A stretch of DNA of 64,000 nucleotides from Pontibacter ruber (GTDB lineage Bacteria > Bacteroidota > Bacteroidia > Cytophagales > Hymenobacteraceae), in NCBI RefSeq assembly GCF_023630205.1, contig NZ_JALPRR010000006.1, forward strand, positions 1 through 64,000, in the 5' to 3' direction. The notes under the pieces were generated by a model. The model was given only the letters and a program-made list of their open reading frames with translations. It did no database searches and was not told where the DNA came from. Below are positions 1 to 9,455 of this stretch, piece by piece. Position 1 is the stretch's first letter. Every line of letters begins with the position of its first letter. A program made the translations under genes and the position numbers.

Positions 1-77
1 CAGCCCGCATAAAGCCGGCAGCCAGCACCATCAAGGCAATGAAAGAGCCCCTGACCCAAGAGGAGCAGGGAATTTAG
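1..77 (+). CDS. 3' end of an unidentified gene (partial)
   Basis: The frame starting at base 3 is open from the window edge to TAG at 75-77 and ends in residues KEPLTQEEQGI. The charged, helix-like tail reads as natural protein, and the other two forward frames look less so. Only about 24 codons are visible, so no function can be given. The remaining 174 bases to the next gene show no clear structure. Confidence 0.35.
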   Translation, partial: ARIKPAASTIKAMKEPLTQEEQGI

Positions 78-251
78 CGGAGAAAGTAATCAGATATATT
101 GAGCATCTAATCTAGTATCTGTTGTCTACTTATCTTTTCTATACATATCCTTTAAATGCTTTCTGGCATTAACTATAGTTATGGTTTCAACGTTATCTTT
201 TGTGTTAACCTCTAACTTTGGTTTTCTATCCCTCCTTCATTATATTTAGCT

Positions 252-2264
252 ATGGCTTTGCTTTATCCTTCTTTTTTGATTGCGTTAATAGCTACTGCTA
301 TACCCGTTATACTTCATCTGGTACAATTAAGAAGGGCGAAGCGTGTAGAGTTTAGCAATGTCAAATTCATACAGGCATCAAAAGATCTCACAGCCAGCCA
401 ACGGAACCTTAAACAGATACTTATTTTAATCTGCAGGGTACTTTTTATTATCTTTTTAGTACTGGCCTTTGCTCAACCCTTTCTTCCGGCTTCGGAGTCT
501 GCTGTACCTGCAAACGATGCGCAGGTTACATTGCAACTGGATAACACTTATAGCATGCAGAATATGTATGCCGAGGAGGACCTTTCTTTGTTAACTGCGG
601 CAGTGGATCAGGCAAAAGCTGTCACCCGATTATTTCCTGCTTCCACTTCCTATCAGATAGCAGTTCCCTCTAAGTCTGCTGTATCATTTATTTCTGGGGC
701 CGAAGCCTCTTCTACGCTGGATGATCTGGACTACACAGCTAAAGATTGGAATCCTTTCAACAATAGTTATACTTCCGCCACAGGAGCTGCACACGTTTTC
801 GTTTTTTCTGATTTCCAGAAGAGGTCCTTTCAGCCTGGCTTTCTGAGCAAGGCAGATAGTACGAAGCAATATCATTTGGTGCCACTCAAGCCTGGTACAT
901 TTGCGAATGTGTTTGTTGATTCTGTGTACCTGGAAGATGAGTTTGTTCGGCCCTCAGGGGATAACATTCTGCACATCCGGGTTTACAATGCCGGTAACGA
1001 ACCTGTAGAAGATTGCCCGGTTCGCCTTATCATCGATGATCGACAGGTTGCTACATTAAGTATTGATCTGGCGCCGCTTCAGGCAACGGAGGCAACCTTA
1101 GGCTTTGCTTTAGGCGAAGGGGGTACCAAGAAAGCGTATGTGTCTGTCGAAGATTACCCGGTAGAATTTGACAATACCTTCCATTTTGTATTGGCTCCTT
1201 CAAAGCAGCTGTCAATAGCTGAAGTAACGGAGGATACTAATAGCCCACTGCAACGGCTATACAACAACGAGACATTTTTTAAAGCCACCAGGTATGGAAC
1301 GGGAAGTATAGATTACGCCCGCTTGTCAGCCGCTGATGTGCTCATTTTAAATGGAGTCAAAGACATATCTGCAGCTTTGGCTTCTACTGTATCAACTTAT
1401 GTAAAGGCAGGAGGAAGCGTATTGGTGATTCCGCCTGCAGATGGTGACAAGAGCAGTTATACTTCACTTTTCCAGACCTTAGGTTTGCCAGCGAGCTTTA
1501 CGGCTTCTTCAGGAAATGCAGTTAAAACTGCCCTGATGGCTCCTGGGAAAGACAATCCTTTTTTCAGGAATACATTCTCAGATTACGATCCGAAAATGAA
1601 GATGCCGGCAGCCGTAAGAAGTATGGCCTGGTCTAGATCATCGGAGGATATTTTAAAGTATAGAGGAGGCGCGCCCTTCCTTTCGCGGTTTGAAAAAGGC
1701 GAAGGCCAGGTATACCTGATGGCGGCACCGCTTGATGAGGAGTACAACGAATTGCCTAGCCATGCGCTGTTTGTGCCGGTTATGTATAAGCTTGCTATCA
1801 GAGGGTATAAGCAGGAGCAGCAACTTGCTTACAGCCTAGCCGGAGGTTCAGTAAGTATACCTGCTGTGCAGACAACTACACGCGAAGGCATCTACAAGTT
1901 AGCTAAAGACAGTGCAGAGTATATTCCGGAGCAGCAGATGCGGGGCGGCAGGCTCATCTTTAACGTGCCAGCAGATATGAGCGAGGCCGGCTTTTATGAG
2001 CTGCGGCTGAATGACAAGCCAGTAACAACCCTGGCTTTTAATTACGACAAGAAGGAGTCGTTTCTGGAAAGCTATACTCCCGATGAACTCCGTTCTTTTT
2101 TAACCTCAGGCCAGAGCAACGTGCATGTGTACGACTACAGCGATGAATTTTCAGTAAAAGGAGAGTTCGAAAAAAGGTATTTCGGCGTAAAGCTTTGGAA
2201 ATATTGCCTAATATTGTGTCTGTTTTTCTTGATGGCAGAAATCGCTCTAATCAGACTCCTCTAA
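252..2264 (+). CDS. BatA-domain membrane protein
   Basis: A 670-residue inner-membrane protein with the BatA (aerotolerance regulator N-terminal) domain. Hydrophobic segments lie at about residues 3-26 and 55-78, joined by the charged stretch RRAKRVEFSNVKF typical of BatA. A von Willebrand-like region follows in which the MIDAS position reads DNTYS (97-101) instead of DxSxS, so metal binding is uncertain. The middle (about 350-400) resembles a glutamine-amidotransferase-like Rossmann region, and a last membrane helix sits at about 650-669. It ends 1 base before the next gene, suggesting co-transcription with the dihydroorotase homologue. Family identity is fairly sure; the role is unknown, and Bacteroidota carry several such proteins. 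Confidence 0.85.
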   Translation: MALLYPSFLIALIATAIPVILHLVQLRRAKRVEFSNVKFIQASKDLTASQRNLKQILILICRVLFIIFLVLAFAQPFLPASESAVPANDAQVTLQLDNTYSMQNMYAEEDLSLLTAAVDQAKAVTRLFPASTSYQIAVPSKSAVSFISGAEASSTLDDLDYTAKDWNPFNNSYTSATGAAHVFVFSDFQKRSFQPGFLSKADSTKQYHLVPLKPGTFANVFVDSVYLEDEFVRPSGDNILHIRVYNAGNEPVEDCPVRLIIDDRQVATLSIDLAPLQATEATLGFALGEGGTKKAYVSVEDYPVEFDNTFHFVLAPSKQLSIAEVTEDTNSPLQRLYNNETFFKATRYGTGSIDYARLSAADVLILNGVKDISAALASTVSTYVKAGGSVLVIPPADGDKSSYTSLFQTLGLPASFTASSGNAVKTALMAPGKDNPFFRNTFSDYDPKMKMPAAVRSMAWSRSSEDILKYRGGAPFLSRFEKGEGQVYLMAAPLDEEYNELPSHALFVPVMYKLAIRGYKQEQQLAYSLAGGSVSIPAVQTTTREGIYKLAKDSAEYIPEQQMRGGRLIFNVPADMSEAGFYELRLNDKPVTTLAFNYDKKESFLESYTPDELRSFLTSGQSNVHVYDYSDEFSVKGEFEKRYFGVKLWKYCLILCLFFLMAEIALIRLL

Positions 2265-2265
2265 C

Positions 2266-3537
2266 ATGAAAATTCTTTTAGAAGCAGTACGTATCTACAA
2301 TCCTGAATCAGAGTACCACCTACAGCAACAGAACATTTTAGTCGAGAACGGCATCATTCGCTACATCGGGCATGAGAAACCGGAGGCAGACCGAGTGCTG
2401 GCAATGGATGGTTTGTGCGTGTCGGCAGGTTGGGTAGATATGTTTGCGTTTACCGGTGAACCAGGCCTTGAGCACAAAGAAGACCTAGAATCGCTGGCTG
2501 CATCGGCAGCGGCCGGAGGCTTTACGGAAGTAGTTTGTCTTCCGAATGTGCAGCCTGTCGTGCAAACAAAAGGAGCTGTCAGTTACCTCAGGAGCAGGTC
2601 CGCGCAACTCTCGGTTATACTTCATCCGGCGGCAGCCATTACTGTGGACACACAGGGAAAGGACCTGACCGAGATGATAGACCTGCAACAGGCCGGTGCT
2701 GTCGCATTTACGGATGGTACAAAGCCCCTGCAGGGAGCCGATGTGCTGATAAAAGCGCTGCAATACCTGCAGTTGTTTGATGGCTTGCTCATGAACAGGC
2801 CGGAGCATACGCGCCTGACAGAGTACGGGCAGATGCACGAAGGCCAGGCAAGCACCCGATTGGGCATGAAAGGTATACCAGCATTGGCGGAGGAGGTGAT
2901 GGTAACACGAGATCTCCAGCTACTGGCTTACACAGGCGGCAGACTGCATTTCTCTTTATTATCTACAGCAGGAGCCATAGAAGCCGTTCGGAAAGCAAAA
3001 GCCGAAGGGCTGCAGGTTACGTGCGATGTGGCGAGCTACCAGGTAGCCTTTACCGATGAAACCATCATGCCTTTCGACACCAATTATAAAGTTTCGCCAC
3101 CATTCAGAAGCAACGAAGACGCCGACGCAATCAGGCTTGGTTTACAGGATGGAACAATCGATGCGCTTGTATCCGCGCATATGCCGCATGATACCGAAGC
3201 GAAGAAACTCGAATTTGACCTTGCGGATTTCGGCATCACCAACCTCGAAACAGCTTTTGCAGTAGCAAACACGTCCCTTGCCGGAACGCTATCGGTAGAG
3301 GTGTTGGTGGATAAATTCAGCTCCAGCCCGCGCCGTATACTAAAACTGGCCCTGCCCCGGCTGGCAGTTGGAGAGCCGGCCAATCTTACACTCTTTAACC
3401 CGGGCATGAAGTGGGTGCCGGCACCCGAAAGCTCCAGATCTAAATCTGTTAACAGCCCTTTCTTCGGGCAGGAGCTTTCCGGAAAAGTAATTGGCATTAT
3501 AAACAAGGGCCAGGTAGTGCTGAACCATACTTTTTAA
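2266..3537 (+). CDS. dihydroorotase-like amidohydrolase, probably inactive
   Basis: A 423-residue protein of the class I dihydroorotase/amidohydrolase family, recognisable from GEPGLEHKEDL (64-74), the RLGMKGIPALAEE block (198-210) and the C-terminal barrel. The metal ligands are largely gone. The usual HxH is F60-A61-F62, the HxED histidine is replaced (N177 region), the second histidine of HxxHVS is L231, and the catalytic Asp of TDHAPH is A304 (SAHMPH). Only D150 and a few histidines remain. Known inactive homologues (PyrC') act as partners of aspartate transcarbamoylase; whether that holds here is inference. No other pyrimidine gene is in view. Confidence 0.85.
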   Translation: MKILLEAVRIYNPESEYHLQQQNILVENGIIRYIGHEKPEADRVLAMDGLCVSAGWVDMFAFTGEPGLEHKEDLESLAASAAAGGFTEVVCLPNVQPVVQTKGAVSYLRSRSAQLSVILHPAAAITVDTQGKDLTEMIDLQQAGAVAFTDGTKPLQGADVLIKALQYLQLFDGLLMNRPEHTRLTEYGQMHEGQASTRLGMKGIPALAEEVMVTRDLQLLAYTGGRLHFSLLSTAGAIEAVRKAKAEGLQVTCDVASYQVAFTDETIMPFDTNYKVSPPFRSNEDADAIRLGLQDGTIDALVSAHMPHDTEAKKLEFDLADFGITNLETAFAVANTSLAGTLSVEVLVDKFSSSPRRILKLALPRLAVGEPANLTLFNPGMKWVPAPESSRSKSVNSPFFGQELSGKVIGIINKGQVVLNHTF

Positions 3538-3594
3538 TATCTTTAATGCTATATTCTCTCCCAGCTATTTAGTTGCGGGAAGACAAAAAAGCAC

Positions 3595-4104
3595 ATGTTC
3601 AATCAAGCGATCATCCGGGTAGGCGTACGTTACGGCGTAATCTGTGGCCTTGCCTGTTTTGTTATAGTAGTGGTGTTGCACCTGCTCGGCTACAATCCCT
3701 TCGGAGACCTGGGGCGAGCGAGCTTCCTCCCGATCCCGATATTTATTTTTCTGGGCTTACGGTATTATAAGCGGTTCAACGAGACCGAGTTAGGTTTCCT
3801 GCGCGGGCTCCGTGTAGGGCTTTCGATCTCTTTTTATACTGCTTTGTGCACAGCCATGCTGGTTTTTCTGCTCATATACCTGGTAGGCCCTGAGATGGTG
3901 CAGCGGCATGTGGCAGAGATGAAACTGTTGCTGGAGGAAAGCAGGGAAGAGCAGATCCGGATAATGGGCGAGCAGTTATATGAACAAGGATACAAAGCGC
4001 TGGATACGATTACCCCAAGTATGCTGGCAGCCGATGATTTTGTGAGACGGATTTTGGCAGGAGCGGTGTTTTCATTGGTAGCAGCCGTGTTTTTCCGTAA
4101 ATAA
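3595..4104 (+). CDS. DUF4199-family membrane protein
   Basis: A 169-residue integral membrane protein with four predicted membrane helices (about residues 15-35, 44-58, 75-98 and 150-167). A charged, mostly helical segment rich in Glu and Gln lies between helices three and four (QRHVAEMKLLLEESREEQ). Topology and layout match the DUF4199 family common in Bacteroidota. The next gene encodes a second member, so the pair looks like a tandem duplication. Function is unknown; position just before a glycosyltransferase pair hints at an envelope role, but that is inference. Confidence 0.7.
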   Translation: MFNQAIIRVGVRYGVICGLACFVIVVVLHLLGYNPFGDLGRASFLPIPIFIFLGLRYYKRFNETELGFLRGLRVGLSISFYTALCTAMLVFLLIYLVGPEMVQRHVAEMKLLLEESREEQIRIMGEQLYEQGYKALDTITPSMLAADDFVRRILAGAVFSLVAAVFFRK

Positions 4105-4130
4105 CACTCAACTACTATAAGACAAGAACA

Positions 4131-4649
4131 ATGACTGAGAATCAACCTTCTGTGACTTCTGTTGCCCTTAAATACGGGTTTGTGGGCGCCCTCGTATCAA
4201 TAGTATACACCGCTGTTCTGATGATAGCGGGAGCAGGCACCAACAAATGGCTGGGTGGCTTGGGCTATCTGATTCTGATAGTTGCCATCTTTGTGGCTAT
4301 GCAGCAGTATAAAAAGCAGAATGCCGGCTTCATGTCTTATGGGCAGGGCTTAGGGATAGGCACCCTGGTATCGCTGATATTCGGTTTATTGGGTGGCTTG
4401 TTTATGTTTGTTTATACCACCTTCATCGATCCGAATTACATGGCTGGCATCATGGATCAGCAGCGCATGGAACTGGAAGAAAGAGGCTTCAGTGACGAGC
4501 AGATAGATCAGGCCATGGCAATGGGCGAAAGCTTCCAGGGACCTGTAATGACCATTCTGTCAGCCCTGATCGGATACGTAATTATTGGCTTTATCCTGTC
4601 GCTCATTATCTCCGCGATAATGAAGAACAAGCGACCGGAGTTCATATAA
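4131..4649 (+). CDS. DUF4199 domain-containing protein
   Basis: A 172-residue membrane protein and the clearer DUF4199 member of the tandem pair. Helices lie at about 18-35, 42-58, 76-102 and 140-163, with the typical loop carrying DQQRMELEERGFSDEQIDQAM before the last helix. It starts 26 bases after the preceding gene and ends 4 bases before the next, so all three are probably in one transcript. No catalytic motif is seen and function is unknown. Confidence 0.8.
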   Translation: MTENQPSVTSVALKYGFVGALVSIVYTAVLMIAGAGTNKWLGGLGYLILIVAIFVAMQQYKKQNAGFMSYGQGLGIGTLVSLIFGLLGGLFMFVYTTFIDPNYMAGIMDQQRMELEERGFSDEQIDQAMAMGESFQGPVMTILSALIGYVIIGFILSLIISAIMKNKRPEFI

Positions 4650-4653
4650 TAAA

Positions 4654-5628
4654 ATGCAATACCCTTATGATATCTCGGTAGTGGTGCCTCTTTTTAATGA
4701 AGAGGAATCGTTGCCTGAACTTATTCGCTGGATCAAACGTGTGATGCACGCGAACGGGTTTTCTTACGAAATTATACTTGTTGATGACGGCAGCACCGAC
4801 CGTTCCTGGGAAGTAGTAAGCGAACTGGGTGCCGAAGACAATACAGTAAAAGGCATTAGCTTTAACCGTAACTATGGCAAATCGGCAGCCCTGAACGAGG
4901 GGTTCCAGCGTTGCTCGGGCGAAGTGGTTATTACCATGGATGCCGACCTGCAGGACAGCCCGGAAGAAATACCGGCCCTGTACGACATGATCAAGCATCA
5001 GAAGTATGACCTGGTAAGCGGCTGGAAGCAGAAACGCTATGATCCTCTGAGCAAAACCATACCTACCAAGCTGTTCAATGCCGCAACCCGCAAGCTTTCG
5101 GGCATCAAATTACATGACTTTAATTGCGGACTGAAAGCTTATCGGCAGCTGGTGGTAAAAAGCATTGAAGTACACGGCGAGATGCACCGCTACATACCTG
5201 TTATTGCCAAATGGAATGGCTTTACGCGTATCGGCGAGAAAGTGGTACAGCATCAGGAACGGAAGTATGGCACTACCAAATTCGGGCTGGAGCGCTTTGT
5301 GTACGGATTTCTGGACCTGCTGTCCATCACCTTCGTGAGCCGCTTTAAAAAGCGCCCGATGCACTTTTTTGGTACGATGGGCACTTTATCTTTTGTGGTA
5401 GGTTTGGGTATTACGCTCTGGCTTATACTTCAGAAGATCTTCAGGCTGTACCCGGAGGGGCGCGTGCGCGATGTTGTGGACCAGCCGTTGTTCTACTTAT
5501 CGCTGGTGGCAGTGGTGATTGGCGTGCAGCTTTTCCTGGCTGGCTTTTTAGCGGAGATGGTCTCCATGACCTCGAGCAAGAAGAATGAATACCTGATCAG
5601 GGACCGGGTTGGTCTGATTAAAAAATAA
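4654..5628 (+). CDS. family 2 glycosyltransferase (DPM1/GtrB-like)
   Basis: A 324-residue GT2 enzyme. The GT-A domain shows DDGSTD (44-49) and the metal-binding DADLQD (96-101), followed by two C-terminal membrane helices (about 235-262 and 277-303). This build matches enzymes that move a sugar from a nucleotide donor to a polyprenyl phosphate lipid. The stop codon overlaps the start of the following GT4 gene by one base (TAATG), implying translational coupling. Substrate cannot be told from sequence. Confidence 0.88.
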   Translation: MQYPYDISVVVPLFNEEESLPELIRWIKRVMHANGFSYEIILVDDGSTDRSWEVVSELGAEDNTVKGISFNRNYGKSAALNEGFQRCSGEVVITMDADLQDSPEEIPALYDMIKHQKYDLVSGWKQKRYDPLSKTIPTKLFNAATRKLSGIKLHDFNCGLKAYRQLVVKSIEVHGEMHRYIPVIAKWNGFTRIGEKVVQHQERKYGTTKFGLERFVYGFLDLLSITFVSRFKKRPMHFFGTMGTLSFVVGLGITLWLILQKIFRLYPEGRVRDVVDQPLFYLSLVAVVIGVQLFLAGFLAEMVSMTSSKKNEYLIRDRVGLIKK

Positions 5629-6776
5629 TGGCACGGCGCGTTGTCATCGTTGGGCCTGCTTACCCGTTACGCGGCGGCGGCATGGCTACGTTTAACGAGC
5701 GGCTGGCGTACGCTTTTCAGGAGCAGGGCGATGAGGTGGAGATCGTTACCTTCCGGCTGCAGTATCCGTCCTTTTTGTTTCCGGGCAAAAGCCAGTACTC
5801 TGATGAACCTGCCCCGCAGGGCCTGAACATCCGCGTGCTCATTAACTCGGTTAATCCGCTGAATTGGATCAGCACGGGCAACTACATCCGCAGGCAGCGT
5901 CCCGACATCGTAATTTTCCGTTACTGGTTGCCGTTCATGAGCCCTTGTTTGGGTACGATTGCCCGTATCATCCGCAGCAACAAGCACAGCCGTATTCTGG
6001 CTATTACAGATAACGTGGTTCCGCACGAAAGGCGCCCGGGTGATATCCCTTTCACAAAATACTTTCTTAGCGCCTGCCATGGTTTCCTGACCATGTCCCG
6101 ATCAGTACAGCAGGACCTGGAGTATTTTGAGCCTCAGAAGCCCAACGTATACCTGCCGCACCCGCTCTACGATAACTTTGGTGCCCCTGAACCCAAGGCA
6201 GAAGCCTGTGCGGCGCTGGACCTGGACCCGAAGTATAACTACTTGCTCTTTTTCGGCTTTATCCGGGCCTACAAAGGCCTGACGCTGCTGCTGCACGCGC
6301 TGAACGACGAACGGTTAAAGCAGATGCCGAACCTGAAGCTGATCGTGGCAGGCGAATTCTACGAAGATGCAGCCCCTTATCATGAGTTAATTCACCAGTT
6401 GGGTTTGCAGGAGCGCTTGGAGCTTCGTACCGACTTCATACCTAACGCCGAAGTGCGGCACTACTTCTGCGCTGCTGACCTGGTGGTGCAGCCGTACAGG
6501 CATGCCACGCAAAGCGGGGTAACGCAGGTAGCCTATCATTTCGACAAGCCGATGGTGGTAACAAACGTAGGTGGCCTGGCCGAACTTGTACCAAATGGAG
6601 AAGTGGGGTATGTGGTGGAGCCGGAACCTGAAGCAATTGCCACGGCTATTGCAGACTTTTATACTTCGGCTAACGCACCAATTTATGAGCAGAACATCAG
6701 CAAGTATAAAAAGCGCTTTAGCTGGAGCAGTTTTGTGGAGGCAGTGTATAAACTTGCCGAGAGGGTAAAGCTGTAG
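5628..6776 (+). CDS. family 4 glycosyltransferase
   Basis: A 382-residue GT-B fold protein. The N-terminal acceptor domain opens with RRVVIVGPAYPLRGGG. The C-terminal donor domain has GFIRAYKGL (around 210-219) and a nucleotide-sugar site at about 294-319 with SGVTQVAYHFDKP and NVGGLAE. It overlaps the upstream GT2 gene by one base and probably works with it on a surface glycolipid or polysaccharide. Donor and acceptor are unknown. Confidence 0.88.
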   Translation: MARRVVIVGPAYPLRGGGMATFNERLAYAFQEQGDEVEIVTFRLQYPSFLFPGKSQYSDEPAPQGLNIRVLINSVNPLNWISTGNYIRRQRPDIVIFRYWLPFMSPCLGTIARIIRSNKHSRILAITDNVVPHERRPGDIPFTKYFLSACHGFLTMSRSVQQDLEYFEPQKPNVYLPHPLYDNFGAPEPKAEACAALDLDPKYNYLLFFGFIRAYKGLTLLLHALNDERLKQMPNLKLIVAGEFYEDAAPYHELIHQLGLQERLELRTDFIPNAEVRHYFCAADLVVQPYRHATQSGVTQVAYHFDKPMVVTNVGGLAELVPNGEVGYVVEPEPEAIATAIADFYTSANAPIYEQNISKYKKRFSWSSFVEAVYKLAERVKL

Positions 6777-6869
6777 TATAACAGGTTATACCTGCTTTTT
6801 ATCCTGTACTTTTCTTTCTGTTCTCTAGCTATACTTTCTTTGCTTTTACAATCCCACTTATCTAAAACT

Positions 6870-7658
6870 ATGAACAAAGAAAATTATGTACTTATACTTG
6901 GCGTCACCGGCAACATCGGCGGAAAGATTGCACAGGAACTTCTTTATAAAAATGTAAAAGTAGGCGTAGTTGGCCGCAGCCGCAGCAAACTGGCAGCCTT
7001 TGAAGGAAAAGCCGAAGTATGGCAAGGAGATTTTAACAGCGATGAATTTCTGAAGCAGGCCTTTACCAAGGCAACCACACTCTTCCTGACTGTACCAGAC
7101 GAAGCACTCTTAACTCCTGCGGCCACCGCTCAGCGCCTGATCAGGCTCATTCAAAACAGCTCTATAAGTCATGTAGTAAACATCAGCAACTGCATTACCG
7201 AAAAGTATGGTGCGCCGACAAGGCTGGTAGCATTTGAGCAGGAACTGAATAAAGCGGCAAGTATGAACCTGCTGCATTTGCGTTGCGCCAACTTCTTCGA
7301 GAACCTGAACTGGGGCCTGCACACGCCTTACAGACCCGACCTGGCGCTGCCTTATATCTCATCGTACGAAGTAGCTGCTGTTGCTGCACAGCATCTTGCA
7401 ACACGAGATTTTAGCGGTATTACGGTACAGGAACTGATGGGTGCGCGCGATTACACCATGGCGGAGCTTGCTGCTGCCGCCGGGGAGAAGTACAATCAAC
7501 TACCTTATACCGATGGTAACCGGCATTTCTACAAAGGCTTTAACGACGGTGACTTCAAAGTTACTGAACGAACGTCCGCCAACACTTCTGCAGGAACAGA
7601 GGATCGGTTTACGCTGGAGTATTTTTTAAGGAATGAGCTTGTGCAGCCTGTAGAATAA
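6870..7658 (+). CDS. NmrA-like NAD(P)-binding protein
   Basis: A protein of about 262 residues with an N-terminal Rossmann fold. The motif GVTGNIGGK at 11-19 fits the GxxGxxG nucleotide-binding loop of the atypical short-chain dehydrogenase (NmrA/QOR2) family. The frame is open from 6840, but the ATG at 6870 puts the beta strand at the usual distance from the start and is preferred. A strong hairpin follows the stop. Members act as NADPH sensors or quinone reductases; the role here is not known. Confidence 0.8.
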   Translation: MNKENYVLILGVTGNIGGKIAQELLYKNVKVGVVGRSRSKLAAFEGKAEVWQGDFNSDEFLKQAFTKATTLFLTVPDEALLTPAATAQRLIRLIQNSSISHVVNISNCITEKYGAPTRLVAFEQELNKAASMNLLHLRCANFFENLNWGLHTPYRPDLALPYISSYEVAAVAAQHLATRDFSGITVQELMGARDYTMAELAAAAGEKYNQLPYTDGNRHFYKGFNDGDFKVTERTSANTSAGTEDRFTLEYFLRNELVQPVE

Positions 7659-7680
7659 GAAGCAGCTCCAGGGTTAAACA

Positions 7681-7714
7681 AAAGGCCTCTGACAGATCAC
7701 TGTCAGAGGCCTTT
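7681..7714. terminator. bidirectional terminator between NmrA-like gene and purB
   Basis: A perfect 15-bp stem (arm AAAGGCCTCTGACAG) with a 4-base loop sits between two converging genes. The A-rich and T-rich flanks suit termination in both directions. Confidence 0.85.
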
Positions 7715-7741
7715 GTTATAAATTCAACGACTAATGAGCTG

Positions 7742-9094
7742 TCATATCAGATCCACACCAGTGTAGTTAAACGGCGTGATCTTCTTCAGCTCTGCCTTTA
7801 CTTCGCTGCTCACTTCCAGCGTATCGATAAAGTTGCTGATGGTATGCTCTGTGATCTTCTCGTTGGTGCGGGTGAGGGCTTTCAGCGCCTCATAAGGCTG
7901 CGGATACCCCTCGCGGCGCAGTACCGTTTGGATACCTTCTGCCACCACGGCCCAGTTTTCTTCCAGGTGATGATGAAGGGCAGCCTCGTTCAGCTCCAGC
8001 TTTCCGATTCCTTTTTCCAAAGACTTAAGCGCGATAAGCGTGTGTGCCAGCGGCACGCCTATGTTGCGAAGTACAGTTGAGTCGGTCAGGTCGCGCTGCA
8101 GCCTGGATATAGGCAGCTTTGCCGACAGGTGCTCGAGCAGGGCGTTGGCTATGCCCAGGTTGCCTTCCGCATTTTCAAAATCGATCGGATTTACTTTGTG
8201 CGGCATGGCCGATGAGCCTACCTCACCCGCCTTGATCTTTTGCTTGAAATACCCCATCGATACATACTGCCACACGTCGCGCGAGAAGTCGATCAGGATG
8301 GTGTTGAGACGTTTCAGTCCGTCGAAGTAAGCGGCAAGGTTGTCGTAATGTTCTATTTGGGTAGTATATTGGCTGCGGCGGAGGCCAAGAACCTGCTGTA
8401 CGAAACGGTTGCCAAACTCCGGCCAGTTTATACTTGGGTAAGCTACGTAGTGTGCATTGAAATTTCCGGTAGCCCCACCAAACTTAGCTGAAAAAGGTAC
8501 CTGGCGTATCAAGTCCATCTGTGCGCTAAGGCGCTCGGCAAATACCATGATCTCCTTGCCCAAACGGGTAGGGGAGGCAGGCTGTCCGTGCGTATGGGCC
8601 AGCATAGGGATATCTTTCCACTGCTGTGCCAGCTCAGTTAGCGTCTGGTGCAGGTTCTGGTAAGCAGGCATCAGCACTCGCTCGTCTGCTTCGCGCAACG
8701 ACATCGGGATGGCCGTGTTGTTCACATCCTGCGAGGTAAGCCCAAAGTGAATGAACTCCTTGTACTCTCCCAGTCCCAGCTGATCGAACTTGTCTTTTAT
8801 AAAATATTCTACCGCTTTAACATCATGGTTGGTAGTCTTCTCGGTTTCTTTAATAACCAGCGCATCCTGCTCCGAGAACTGCTCGTAAATCGCGCGCAGC
8901 TGGGCAAAAACACCGGTAGGTACCTGTGCAAGCGAAGGAAGCGGAATCTCGCAAAGGGCAATGAAATATTCTACTTCCACCAGAACACGGTAGCGGATCA
9001 GGCCAAACTCTGAAAAATAACCAGCCAGTTCGGACGTATGACGGCGATAGCGGCCATCCACCGGCGATAGGGCAGTAAGGGATGTTAAGTTCAT
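7742..9094 (-). CDS. purB: adenylosuccinate lyase
   Basis: A 450-residue cytoplasmic enzyme of the fumarase/aspartase superfamily. It removes fumarate from SAICAR and from adenylosuccinate in purine synthesis. The signature SSAMPHKVNP is at 294-303, with TSQD at 120-123 and THGQPASPT at about 168-176. Length is normal. A good Bacteroidota promoter lies just upstream, and the gene converges on the NmrA-like gene across a shared terminator. Confidence 0.97.
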   Translation of the reverse strand: MNLTSLTALSPVDGRYRRHTSELAGYFSEFGLIRYRVLVEVEYFIALCEIPLPSLAQVPTGVFAQLRAIYEQFSEQDALVIKETEKTTNHDVKAVEYFIKDKFDQLGLGEYKEFIHFGLTSQDVNNTAIPMSLREADERVLMPAYQNLHQTLTELAQQWKDIPMLAHTHGQPASPTRLGKEIMVFAERLSAQMDLIRQVPFSAKFGGATGNFNAHYVAYPSINWPEFGNRFVQQVLGLRRSQYTTQIEHYDNLAAYFDGLKRLNTILIDFSRDVWQYVSMGYFKQKIKAGEVGSSAMPHKVNPIDFENAEGNLGIANALLEHLSAKLPISRLQRDLTDSTVLRNIGVPLAHTLIALKSLEKGIGKLELNEAALHHHLEENWAVVAEGIQTVLRREGYPQPYEALKALTRTNEKITEHTISNFIDTLEVSSEVKAELKKITPFNYTGVDLI

Positions 9095-9111
9095 GCGGGT
9101 TGTTATTTGTT

Positions 9112-9144
9112 CAAAGATAAGCAGGTTTACGGAAGGAAGCCAAA
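9112..9144 (-). promoter_or_regulatory. purB promoter
   Basis: On the minus strand, TTTG (9144-9141) and TATCTTTG (9119-9112) are separated by 21 bases. They match the Bacteroidota -33 (TTTG) and -7 (TAnnTTTG) elements. The predicted transcript would start about 10 bases before the ATG. Confidence 0.65.
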
Positions 9145-9455
9145 GGAGATGCGGCTGATTTATACTTTGAAAGTATGCTTTGCCTGTGTGGCGAATGAAA
9201 TAAAGTATGAGAAGGTAAGTATAAAACAGAAATATCCGTAACAGGTATGGGCGCTGTTACTGCGCATTGCCCATGGCATGATGCTTGCACCTGTAAGCAA
9301 AAGTTGAACAGCTGTTTATATCTAAATCAGGCTATATTCCGTAATGGAGTGGTAACAGAAACTATAGTAAGTTGTGTATGCGTTATAAATAGTAAATTAC
9401 GCGCCTCCATATTTAGATACTGAATCATTATCGCGTAATTCGCACCTTAAATATT
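9145..9455. other. gene-free stretch between divergent genes
   Basis: About 310 bases between the purB promoter and the transglycosylase gene. It holds several AAGTATA/TATACTT words and an AT-rich end likely to include the promoter of the downstream gene. No ORF or RNA structure stands out. Confidence 0.5.
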
